A stretch of DNA of 64,000 nt from Curvularia sp. ZM96 (taxonomy: Eukaryota > Ascomycota > Dothideomycetes > Pleosporales > Pleosporaceae). Position numbers and translations under genes: made by a program. Below the pieces are notes generated by a model. The model made no database searches. It saw only the letters and a list, made by a program, of their open reading frames with translations, and had not been told where the DNA came from. Each line of letters opens with the position of its first letter. The first letter of the stretch is position 1. The stretch lies in assembly GCA_022457065.1 (NCBI GenBank), contig JAJGBQ010000008.1, positions 1,054,001-1,118,000 on the forward strand, written 5' to 3'. Below are positions 54,752-64,000 of this stretch, one piece after another.

Positions 54752-55645
54752 ATGTACACTAACACTCTCGTCTATTTTTACTGGGCTGCCAGCGTTAGCG
54801 GGCACATGTATGTATCTTTGTTTGCTTGCATGCCGTTCATAGCAAGGCGGAATTTGTGACATCGCTACACCATATACTAACGACTGGCCAGGTCACTTTG
54901 GTATCCTGGACCGCTCGGAGGCGCCAAAGAGGCCAACGCGATATCTACGTACGTAGATCCCGAGCTCAACTTCCCTCTAGGATGTTGTGACAAAAACGGC
55001 CAAGCTACCTTGCCAAGCCCAGGCGTCTGTCGGGGCCACCTTGACTTGTTCGATGAGCAGGAGCCGCAAGTGGTGTGGCAAGCCGGCCAGGATGCTTACT
55101 TCCAGCTTTCCGACCATACGTACACAGCAGGCGCGCCGGGCTCCACACACTACGGGGGCAGTTGCCAGGTGGGCTTCTCTCTAGATCGTGGCCGGACATG
55201 GAAAGCGGCGGCTTCCTTCTCTGGCAACTGCCCGCGCCGCGCGGCAGATGGATCGCCCAGCAGCCAGACCTTTGACTTTCAAGTCCCCCGAGGCATGCCG
55301 AGTGGCAACGCCCTGTTTGCGTGGGTCTGGCTGAACCGCGAACACGAGTTTTTCATCAATTGTGCCAAGGTCAGGATCGCAGGCAACGCTTCGCGTCTGC
55401 TATCGACCGACATGTCTCTTTCTTCCAACCGAGTCCAGAAGCAGGACAAGCCAAGCGTTTCCCGCCCATGTGGATGGGACACAGCGCCGATGATGAGAAC
55501 AAGCTACTACACCACTGACGCTGGTTGTATGCCCGACGCGAAGCTACAAAATACGCAAAGCGATGATTTTGAGCTAGCTTGGGATGTGTCGTGCGGCGCC
55601 ATAGAGGGCGATGGTGCTTTCCCAATCCAGACCATCGCCTGCTGA
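54752..55645 (+). CDS. LPMO-like secreted copper protein (AA11-related fold)
   Basis: 269 aa from exons 54752-54807 and 54892-55645. The 84-nt intron (gtatgt, branch tactaac, acceptor ggccag) falls inside the codon after the key His. The signal peptide MYTNTLVYFYWAASVSG is followed at once by His18 (HMSLWYPGPLGGAKEANA), the expected histidine-brace residue. The second His is H105 in GSTHYGGSCQVGF, parallel to GSAVHGGGSCQ of the AA11 gene at 47851. Further shared landmarks are SGNCPRR, FAWVWLNREHE and INCAKV. By alignment, Phe173 occupies the axial position held by Tyr in the AA11 enzyme. There is no binding module; the C-terminus has several Cys. Substrate unknown. Confidence 0.82.
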
Positions 55646-56439
55646 TGAGGTTCGCATCATCGTCCGCTCGCGTGACGTCATTCATGACGCAACCCCAACA
55701 AGCGATATATACAGTAGACAGCTACTTAGCCGTGCGGTCTTGTGTGAACAGCCAGCGCTGTTATGTCCCTCTGTACATAGATCAATACAGGTGGAGTGCA
55801 CAGCATTATACACGGTTTTCTTACGCGTTGCAGTGACGTCGCAATCGAATACGAGCCATTGCTTGTCCTGAACCATGCAGTCTGATTTGATATTAGATGT
55901 GGAACGAGGCCTCGCCATGAGTGAACGTATGGATTTGATATGAACCTCTATTAAGTCACAATAGCAGTGATAATGCCGGTCTGCTTTCTTCGTGCCACTC
56001 ACTCGCATACCTCAGGCTCACTTATGTGTGATTTGTGTTCTGGTATTATGATACCACAGAAGGCGTAGGGTTTGCTCTGGCAACACATAAACAGTATCGA
56101 ATCTGTCTCTAGACGAAATGGATAGTGTTCTCCTAAATCTACGTGTATCTTCGTGAGCTCCCTTCAAGGCTGATCTCCCTTCTCGCTATAAACACGTCGA
56201 CTGAGGTAGTGCTATTAGACTATCGTTTCCACTGCACTTTCATCAGAGCCAATCTGGAATGTTTCTGCGTATGATATTCATGAGTTGTTTTCTATACTAC
56301 ATTCTGGCCGTTGCATTCAGTTGCTGTTTGATATGCTCCCGTTATCGGGGATTACGAGAATCTCTGGCGCAAACTTAGCTTCATGATGATCGCCCTTGTC
56401 CTTCTTGTGTCAATTAAACAAGCCCTTAACTATACTTGT
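55646..56439. other. Intergenic
   Basis: Downstream of the LPMO-like gene; ORFs here are short and overlap on both strands. Nothing recognised. Confidence 0.45.
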
Positions 56440-56575
56440 ACGTTTACAGCACCCTCTGTATCCCATAGCGACTGACTTCCCAGCAACCTTGGTGAGGGCG
56501 GCAAATCACATCCTGAAAAATTCTGATGAGTACAGCTCAGGGAATACACATAAAGCCAGTGACGATTGAGAAAGA
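56440..56575 (-). pseudogene. Decayed fragment of a Ca2+-ATPase C-terminus
   Basis: On the minus strand this reads SIVTGFMCIP*AVLIR, then after a frame change *FAALTKVAGKSVAMGYR. It is clearly homologous to SVVTGFICIPWAVLIR and WFAAIARVVGKPVIVAYR of the intact Ca2+-ATPase (plus-strand 57061-57180). Both Trp codons have become TGA and a frameshift is present. It is a diverged, non-functional duplicate lying 340 bp beyond the end of the intact gene. Confidence 0.7.
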
Positions 56576-56914
56576 GTTTTCTATCTTAGTAAGATGATTC
56601 TCAGACTAGTCTTTAGGGCGCTTGGTCATGTTAGTGGCTTGCACTAATCCTGCTGAGTTTGCATGCTCTTCATCACTTAAATACGCCTAGGCTAGTACAG
56701 CGCATTACAGAATCCTAGCCCTTATATGGTGTACTCGCATGTATTATAACTATCACTGTTGTCCGGCGCTCCAAAGTACGAGGCGTATTGTAGAGGGGTT
56801 TCAATTGACCGTTCATCCAATGATGATTGTGGGACTGGAGACTATCTACTAAGCTAACTTTTTATAAACTCGTTGCTAAGTACGTCATAACAAAACTATT
56901 TAATGATACAAACA
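56576..56914. other. 3' flank of the Ca2+-ATPase gene
   Basis: No gene seen between the decayed fragment and the stop codon of the intact gene. Confidence 0.5.
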
Positions 56915-59900
56915 CTACCTCCTACTCTCCGCTGTGCTAGAGTCGTCACACACAACGACAATCGCTGGTGCGGCCGCCTTCTCTGCGACACTTTCCTTCG
57001 AGGTATCTTTTTTGCGACGGAATGTGAGCTTGGCCTTTGCTTTACTTGTCATGGCGCGGCAAAATCGGTAGGCAACAATGACAGGCTTGCCAACGACCCT
57101 GGCGATGGCAGCAAACCACTCATCTGGAAAGTATCTGATGAGTACAGCCCAGGGAATACATATAAAGCCAGTGACGACACTGATGGCCCATTGAGTGCTG
57201 TCAATACCTCCGGGTTTGATCCCAAAGGCTCGTCCGCCAACGAAGACGATGAGAATCTGCAGGCCAACGATCAGGGCGACGATTCCAATGAAGAAAGGGT
57301 TTCGGTGAATGCCTTCTAATATATTCAACTTGTTGTCGAGACGTCTGTTGTTGAAGATATTGAAAATCTGCATCCAAACGAAACTATTGAAGATGACAGT
57401 ATCGAGCTCAACTTTTTTGTTGGCATCTGAAAGGTCGTAGCCGAGGATGTCACCTCCAGCAAAGTAAAGGACGAAGATGACCGTGATCTTGTAGATGTTT
57501 TGAGCCGTGATTTGCTTCCACATAACTGTGGTGATGAGAGGACCTTTGCCTTGTGGTGGGCGGTCGAGGATCTTTTCAGTAGGGGGGTCGGTAGCGAGGG
57601 CGAGGGCTGCGAAGGTGTCCATGATCAGGTTGACCCACAGAAGTTGTACAGCCTTGAGCACAGGTTTCATCTCGTCATCGTACACCGCTGTAACAAAAGA
57701 AAGGACGACGGCAGTGATGTTCACAGTAATTTGGAACTAGGTACGTTAGCAGGCAGGTCAGGGCGGCAGCTTAGGCTGTTGGGTGACTTACCTGAAGAAA
57801 CTTCTGCACGGCATCATTGACAGCGCGGCCCCACATCAGCGCCGTGATGATGGAGGTGAAATTGTCGTCCATAAGAATAATCGAAGACGCTTCTTTCGCA
57901 ACTTCGGTACCAGACACCATCGAAAATCCTACGTTCGCAGCCTTGAGCGCCGGTGCATCATTTGTGCCATCCCCAGTGACTGCGACAATCTCACCGAGTG
58001 CCTTGAGACGCTGGACGAGGACACGCTTATCTTCGGGTGAGGAGCGAGCCAGAACCTGGAGTCGTGGCAAGACTTCATCCAGTTGCTCTTCGGTCAGTCG
58101 ACGGAAGTCTGGGCCTTCCATGACTAGGCCGCCCTCAGTGTAAATCAGACATTCGGTCGCGATAGCTCGGGCTGTCTGCATGTTGTCGCCGGTGACCATG
58201 CGGACTGTGACTCCTGCCTTTTGCGCCTTGCGAACAGCATCAGGCACACCAGGGCGAATGGGGTCCTGGATGCCTACGACACCGAAGAAGGTGAGATCAT
58301 GCAACAGCGAGGCGAAGGAAACACTGCCGCCTTCGGTCGTCTCAGCGTTTACCGGTGGCCATTGCTCGAAGTCACCATACACTAGTCCGATAGTTCTAAG
58401 TGATCGGGTCGCATATTCGTTGATGGTGTCAACAAGGCCCTGGCGCAGGTCGTCCGTCATAGGGTCGATCTCCAAAGTGCCAAACTGGGCAGAGGTAGAG
58501 GAAAATCCGAGCAGAATCTCTGACGCTCCCTTGACAACAAGCCGGTATGTGCCATTTTGAAGCTTCAGCACAGCACCCATGCACTTCTTGCCTGAGTCGA
58601 ATGGGAACATGTGCACTACTTGTTGGTTGTTGCGTGTTTCCGAAAGCGAAACAAGGCCGAGGTAGTCTTTGGCAAACTGGAGGAGAGCAGTTTCTGTTTT
58701 GGATCCAATAAAGACTGGCTTGCCATTCTCTTGTCCCTCAAAGGCAGTGGAGTTGATCGCGATAGACTGTATGAGAAGGTCCTTTGCAGTTGGCGAGACT
58801 TTGGATGCCCATGCTGAGACCGGCTCGTCTTTCTCTGACACTGTGTCCGCATGTACGAATCTCGTGTTGCCAAATGTACCTGCCACAACAGTCATTTTGT
58901 TTGTTGTCTATATAACATGTCAGAGTTGGTTTCGATACTCAAAGAAGTAGAATGCTTACCAGAGTTCCAGTCTTATCTGAGCAGATAGCAGTAGCATTGC
59001 CCATAGTTTCACAAGCTCGTAGAATTCTTACGAGATTCTTCTCCTTCAACATCTTGGTCGTGGCAAAGGCCAGGGCTAGGGTGACAGCCAAAGGAAGTCC
59101 CTCAGGAACGGCCACAACAATGATAGTTACTGCAACGATGAGAATATCCATGAAAGCGTTGCCTTTGTCCACAGGTTTTCGGGCGTCATTGGGGAGTCCA
59201 CCCACGAAGCGAAACAGCAGTATGAAGAAGAGAAGGACAGCGGCAGTAGTTCCAAGCTTCGCTATAGCCATAGCAAGACCACCCAACTTTTCTTGAAGAG
59301 GTGTAGCTTCGATCTCGACGCGAACGGACATCATGATCCTACCAAAACTGCTGTGCTCTCCGACAGAGGTGGCCATGAAGGTACCGACGCCCTCGAGGAC
59401 CTTTGCACCCGAGATGATGAAAGGATCGAGGTCCTTGGTCGACTGGCTAGACTCCATGGCTTTCATGACGGCGGCACCGGGCGTTTTGCGCATAGCATCG
59501 GACTCTCCGGTAGCGGATGATTCGTCGCACTTAACATCTGAGCCGTCTATAAAGATGCCATCCACGGGGACAATGTCACCGGGCTCTAGGTGGATAATGT
59601 CTCCGGCTAGCACATCGTAGATGCTGATCATGACGATTTTTCCAGATCGGGTAACTTTAACATCTCGCTGTTCTTTCTTGGCATTAAGTTTGGCAAAGGC
59701 TTGCTCTTTCTGCCAGTCATTGACTGCTGTGACGAGAACAACGATAACGATGGCGATGACAATAGCACAACCATCAACCCAGGCGACGGGTGGTGGAGTG
59801 CCGGGTTCGTGATCTTGTCCAAATGTCTCGTAGAGACCGAGTGACAGTGAGATTACGGCTGCTACAGTAAGGACGATGAGAACCGTGTCGTTGTATGCGT

Positions 59901-60420
59901 CCCAGAACAGCTTCCATAGAGGTGTGGCTTTCTTTGGTGGTAAGGCGTTTCGTCCGTGGATGCGGATTCGATCTTCAAAGGGCTTTCCGCTAGTGGGTAT
60001 TCTTTCTAGCGCCTTCTCCTTGGGGGAAGTCTGCAGATTTGTTGCCTCGTCGAAGGAGATGTTGCGTGGTACTGTGCACTCGTCTGCACTGAGTCCGGAA
60101 TGGATATCTGATTGTAAGCCGGTTGCAATTCCGTGCAGACCGCCAAGAGCATGGTATACAGCAAGTGACTTTGGATTCAGCAGCTTGCTTAGCTGTGATG
60201 GTCTGAAAGCGAATGGGTTGTCTGTGTCCGAGGCGGCTTCTGCTCGCAGCTCTTGCTGAACCGCTGCATCATACTCTGCCACGACTGTGGACGCATTGCT
60301 CGGTGATATTGGTGTTCGAAACGGGTCTGATGTTTGGGATGTGATGGTGTCGGCCTGACTCGACGCACGTTGCCGAGTGTTGGGTTTTGATGGCGGAGGC
60401 TCAAGGTTTTTGATTTCCAT
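56915..60420 (-). CDS. PMC1: P2B-type Ca2+-transporting ATPase (Pmc1-like)
   Basis: A 1132-aa calcium pump that exports Ca2+ from the cytosol into the vacuole or across the plasma membrane. Exons are 60420-58960, 58907-57792 and 57736-56915, with introns of 52 and 55 nt. It has all the P-type landmarks: an N-terminal regulatory region, DGSDVKCDESSATGESD (actuator TGES), PEGLPLAVT in M4 at ~439, ICSDKTGTLTTN with phospho-Asp482, the KGASE nucleotide-binding motif, TGDGTNDAPAL at ~798, and the M5-M10 bundle (QLLWVNLIMDTFAALALATD). The second intron separates ...VQKFLQ from FQITVNITAV. The basic tail is short. It is complete and intact. Four GAGGCTG elements lie 220-400 bp upstream, consistent with calcineurin-Crz1 control. 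Confidence 0.97.
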
Positions 60421-61003
60421 CTTTCAAGAAGAGAATCAGTGTGGGGTGAAAGAACTTAGAAGATATAGAAAAACTCTTCCCTTTTGAATCTCGATCCCTA
60501 TTGCAGTAGGAGAGGGTTTAGAGTAAAAATAAGTAAACTGTACATCTCAAGCCATCATATATACGTGTAGTAGGCTGTGCAGTAGTAAGCTTTGCCCGAT
60601 TTAGATGGATGCCTGTCGAGTAGTGTGGTGTGGACACAGCCTCGCCAGACGGCCAATGCTCCCGCGAGGCAGAAAATACCCTGGCAAGCCAGCCGCCAGC
60701 CTCGCGAGGCTGCACGATATTGCGGCTTTTCCCTTCCCTCTTGCACGGACGGTAGTATGAGCTATAAACGGCCTTTGCATCTTTGCATGTTATGCTCTAT
60801 GTCGGCAAAGTCGCCAGCCTCAGGCCAGAGGTCTACTTCTGGCCGCCATCACTTCTACAATATATAACAGCAAGGCATTATGAGCGCACCATTGCGACGA
60901 TTTACTTCCAAAAAGCTGCTCTCGAGCACAAGAAGACCGTGATCATCGCTTTCGATCCGTTCACAGCTGCCGGCATATAAAGAACCCAGCTACTCATAGG
61001 ACC
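60421..61003. other. Upstream region of the Ca2+-ATPase gene
   Basis: Holds the GAGGCTG cluster; no gene recognised. Confidence 0.55.
60637..60821 (-). promoter_or_regulatory. Four GAGGCTG (CDRE-like) elements
   Basis: GAGGCTG or its complement CAGCCTC occurs at 60637-60643, 60697-60703, 60706-60712 and 60815-60821. The middle two form the 14-bp palindrome AGCCTCGCGAGGCT. GAGGCTG is the classical core recognised by yeast Crz1, which activates PMC1 in response to calcium. Confidence 0.6.
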
Positions 61004-61421
61004 TCAAACTGCCAAGAAAAAAAGCAGCGAATCACACTCATGAACCCTCCGCGATAGACACTTGTAGGTTGTATACAATATAATTACATGGACGGATCGC
61101 CACGGCTGCAAAAGTGCCAAGACGTGACCAGATAATAAAAGCGGCGAAATCGACTGTGCGATCTCATTGATCGAAGAATGAAGAGTGAGCTTCTTCCGTA
61201 TCTCCCAATCTGACTTGATCACAGTAGAGACATGATGAAGCATGACCGCCTCTACTTACCCATACAATGCACAGGGTTGCAAATGGATTCGAAGATTTGC
61301 TTAGAGGGGCAACTTTCTTCGCCATGACCACGAAGCGATCAGATACGATCTGAAAGTAAGCGTCTCCTACAGGAGAGTGAGAAAAATCATCAACAGTACG
61401 GCAGCCGAGGTGAACCTTCAT
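61004..61421 (-). CDS. Unknown 123-aa protein, 2 exons
   Basis: Exons are 61421-61260 and 61213-61004, joined by a 46-nt intron with a consensus donor (TGG|gtaagt) and acceptor (atcaag), phase 0. The product begins MKVHLGCRTVDDFSHSPVGD, has a hydrophobic/helical C-terminal half (SISPLLLSGHVLALLQPW), and no recognised domain. The neat splice and frame support a real gene, but its shortness limits confidence. Confidence 0.45.
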
Positions 61422-62545
61422 AGTTTTAGGGCAATGCCATGGATACTAATCAGTAGATTGCTGTTGTGAGATCCTTGTACCTTTTTCTATGTCGCATCTT
61501 TTTGTCTCACTCTCTGTTCCTTACACTGCGAAACTTGCTAGATGCCCCCATCTCTTCTCTTAAAAATGGTATTATACTACTTACTTACGCTACGTTATGG
61601 AGTAGCAGAATATTCAATCAGGCTTGGACCAGACTTGTGGCGTTTAGCGCTGAATCGATTGCTACTGGGATGCTGTACACGTCGCTCAAAGCTTGCGTCT
61701 TAACTTTCGTAAGGCTTTCTTCGCATCGGTTAGAGGAACGCCTTATGGCATTCGTGTCATAAACTACCCATGGATGACACAAGGCTGACACACCTCAACC
61801 AAAAAAATGGGTCTTAACGACGATTGGTGGTCAACAGTAGAAGAGCCGGACAGAGAAACTACAAGGCTTGGATACAATCTAGCGTTTGAGGCCATTGCGG
61901 CACACTTAGCCCCCAAACTGGGTTTTGTGAAAGGCTGTAGTGTATGACATCATTCATGTCATCCCACGATCTTTTCCGCATGTCCAATCATGCTGCCTGT
62001 TAAAGCAAGGATGTCGCTCTGGTGTTATGCAGCCCTGCTCCGTGTACCCTGGACAGTGGTGCGGAGACGGCCGACAAGCCCGCGAGGCGGATGCACTCCA
62101 CTAGGGATTTTACAAGGCCGCCCTACCGGCAATGCACTATATTGGCAATAAGGGGACCTGCGTCAGTCGTAAGCACCAACGCGGTTATCCATGTCCTGTG
62201 AATCCACCTCTTCGTCCTCTCGGCTTGTAGGCGCATGTACGAGGAGTACCGCTGAACAGCGATCATTCTCCCCCGCCCACTCCTTTTTCTGTTACACTTC
62301 TATATACACAGTGAATCCAGTTCAACTACTCAGATCAGATTTCTCCATCCCCAGCAACCAGCCAATATATTTATTTAAGACTAGGAGAGAAAGGTGGTCT
62401 ATGCGGGCTCTGTGTTGCAGAAGCGCGCGGCCCACCCTGCTCCCTCCTATGACATCGGCCGATATGCATGCCATGTGCATTCGCCGAAATCTTTCCACGT
62501 CATGCCAAGAAAAGGGGCAGGGCTGCGTTAGGCCATAAAAGGAAA
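61422..62545. other. Intergenic
   Basis: Short ORFs only (for example 61466-61762; 61807-61947, a 46-codon ORF). Nothing recognised. Confidence 0.4.
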
Positions 62546-62788
62546 ATGGCGAACGTACATAAATCGACAGCTTTCTCATATTCTCTTCTTTTGGCAGCTC
62601 TAGTCTGCATGTGCACAACGGAACTTTACTCAGAATGGCAAAGAGGGCGCCTGAGCTGGCATCCCCTCCCACCTGTTCAAGCTCTCATCAAAGTCCTCGC
62701 CTTCTTTTTCGACTTTTTATATGCTACTCTGTCGTCACTACTATTGCTTTATTCTTTTTGGAAGGCATGGCCTTCGATTAGACCTTGA
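62546..62788 (+). CDS. Possible small two-span membrane protein
   Basis: 80 aa from the ATG at 62546. It has an N-terminal hydrophobic segment (SYSLLLAALVCMCTT) and a C-terminal one (LIKVLAFFFDFLYATLSSLLLLY), separated by a short Trp-containing loop. Small and unrecognised; could be spurious. Confidence 0.3.
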   Translation: MANVHKSTAFSYSLLLAALVCMCTTELYSEWQRGRLSWHPLPPVQALIKVLAFFFDFLYATLSSLLLLYSFWKAWPSIRP

Positions 62789-64000
62789 GACACTCGAGGG
62801 AGCCTGGATTTGCACAAAGCGCTTGATATTGAGACACATGACTTACCTTTGAACTGTGATGTGCTATCGAATATGGTCACTCGGTCTTTCTACTCCTACC
62901 TTCCCTTTATCTATGCTGGGTGTAAATCTTCATCGGCTTGATTTTAAGTAGATAAAGGTTATGACCTTGAAAGCCAAAAAAACAAACATTTACTTTGTAG
63001 TTAGTTAGTAGTTAAATTAGGTAACATTGATCATAGCAATATGTAGAGGTGTTGACTTTTGAACTAGAATTAAAATGTGCGCTGCGGTTTTTCCCAAAGG
63101 CTTCGTGAAAAGACATTCTTCGACTAAAGTTTCACTGATAATGCTGTTTTGGCACTCATCACGTGACTGAAGTGGGTAATAGTCATTGCTTGTTGAAGGA
63201 AGGAGCGGGATGAACAGACCCAAGATGGTGCTCTTGACGTCCCCATCTGATCCCTCGAGAAGTTCTCTCGCGCCTTCTCCCTCGAGACCTTCCAGAGCCT
63301 TGACACTGGTGTGGAAGACGTAGCAGTTGACGGCCCGGACAAACCCATCCTTGAGTTGCTGTTCCTTCTCGGCCCAGTCCGAGGTGCTGGCGAAGATATC
63401 GACCGAATCATGCTGCTTCAACCGTCGTATTCGCCAAGCCCTCGCCACGCACAGATGGGTTTCTGGACGAGACATATGTCAGGGGTTTGTGGTCATCAAG
63501 CCGACAGACAGGCAGGATGCAGAGACGGGGAAATGGACGGCGATTGAATATGAAGATTCTGATTGGTCGGGATATATTTCTGTCACGTTCCACAACAACG
63601 TGCGTATGTACATGCAGATATAGATGATGATAGTGATGGTGATAATGATGACAACATCGCCGATGAGGGCCTGATATTCTAGATGCGGTTTGACGGGAGG
63701 AAAAGAAAAGAAAAGAGAACAAGAAAAGTCAGTGGGTAGAACGCGGATTAGTGCTTGCAAACTTGCACAAGTTTGAAACACCCACCCAATACAACAAACG
63801 AAAGACATTTGCTGTCGTCTAGTTCTCTGTTGAGAAGACTAGGTTAAATGCTCATAGCGACCAGTCCCGACAGCGAAAAGGTCACGCTACAGGGGCCGTT
63901 CTGGTGAGGGATGCTGAAGACGGGATGGTTGCCCCTATGGCTTCTATTGCTGTTGAGAGGACTAATGGACCTGAGCGTTCTGAGCAGGTGGGTGGGACGC
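62789..64000. other. Window end, ambiguous coding
   Basis: At 63017-63620 both strands carry long open frames of plausible composition (minus 63017-63475, plus 63311-63623), so I cannot tell which, if either, is coding. A frame starting at 63849 (MLIATSPDSEKVTLQGPFW) reaches a gtgagg donor at 63906 and may be the first exon of a gene running off the window. Confidence 0.3.

Noticed and set aside
57500..60259. Long plus-strand ORFs opposite the Ca2+-ATPase
   Set aside because: They lie antisense to strongly conserved P-type ATPase exons and lack any domain; they are shadows.
63017..63623. Overlapping ORFs on both strands
   Set aside because: Both frames look plausible and neither matches a family, so calling either would be a guess.
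1..64000. tRNA, rRNA, CRISPR or telomeric repeats
   Set aside because: Visual search found no convincing tRNA B-box with acceptor pairing, no rRNA, no regularly spaced repeats and no TTAGGG arrays.

Overview
This window is nuclear DNA of a filamentous ascomycete (Pezizomycotina, most likely a Dothideomycete). The evidence is many short introns of about 45-70 nt with GT-AG borders, intergenic gaps of 0.2-2 kb, AA11-type lytic polysaccharide monooxygenases (LPMOs), a Pmc1-type Ca2+-ATPase, a SUR7-family protein, Fot1/pogo transposase relics and stop codons that look like repeat-induced point mutation (RIP). I saw no bacterial operon, CRISPR array, rRNA or convincing tRNA. Exon structures below were worked out by hand from splice signals and reading frame.

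0-16 kb: an unknown gene, a P450, a protein of six 42-residue TPRs without an NB-ARC domain, two short bZIP-like genes flanking a divergent CAX-like membrane protein, a coiled-coil gene with an apparent 1-nt frameshift, a decayed tract, and a secreted ferritin-like (Rds1-type) protein. 16-31 kb: a small secreted protein, a vWA-like protein, a gene broken by a 25-bp tandem duplication, a second CAX-like protein, a kinase-like protein lacking catalytic residues, two unknown multi-exon genes and a BTB/POZ protein. 31-47 kb: a transposase relic, a SUR7 protein, several unknown or low-complexity proteins, an F-box protein and a second, nearly full-length transposase relic. 47-64 kb: an AA11 LPMO, a membrane-anchored cupredoxin, a possible Pot1/Cdc13-like OB-fold fragment, an F-box protein, a second LPMO-like protein, a decayed Ca2+-ATPase fragment, the intact Ca2+-ATPase and a few small genes.

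Five copies of a ~198-bp MITE (TA target site, ~27-bp terminal inverted repeats) are scattered from 10 to 43 kb.

The main observations are: two divergent cation-exchanger-like proteins that appear to have lost the family's acidic residues; three secreted copper-type proteins within 8 kb; a second LPMO-like protein with Phe where the first has the axial Tyr; four GAGGCTG (calcineurin/Crz1-type) elements upstream of the Ca2+-ATPase; and a dense array of GGAAC motifs upstream of the second LPMO.
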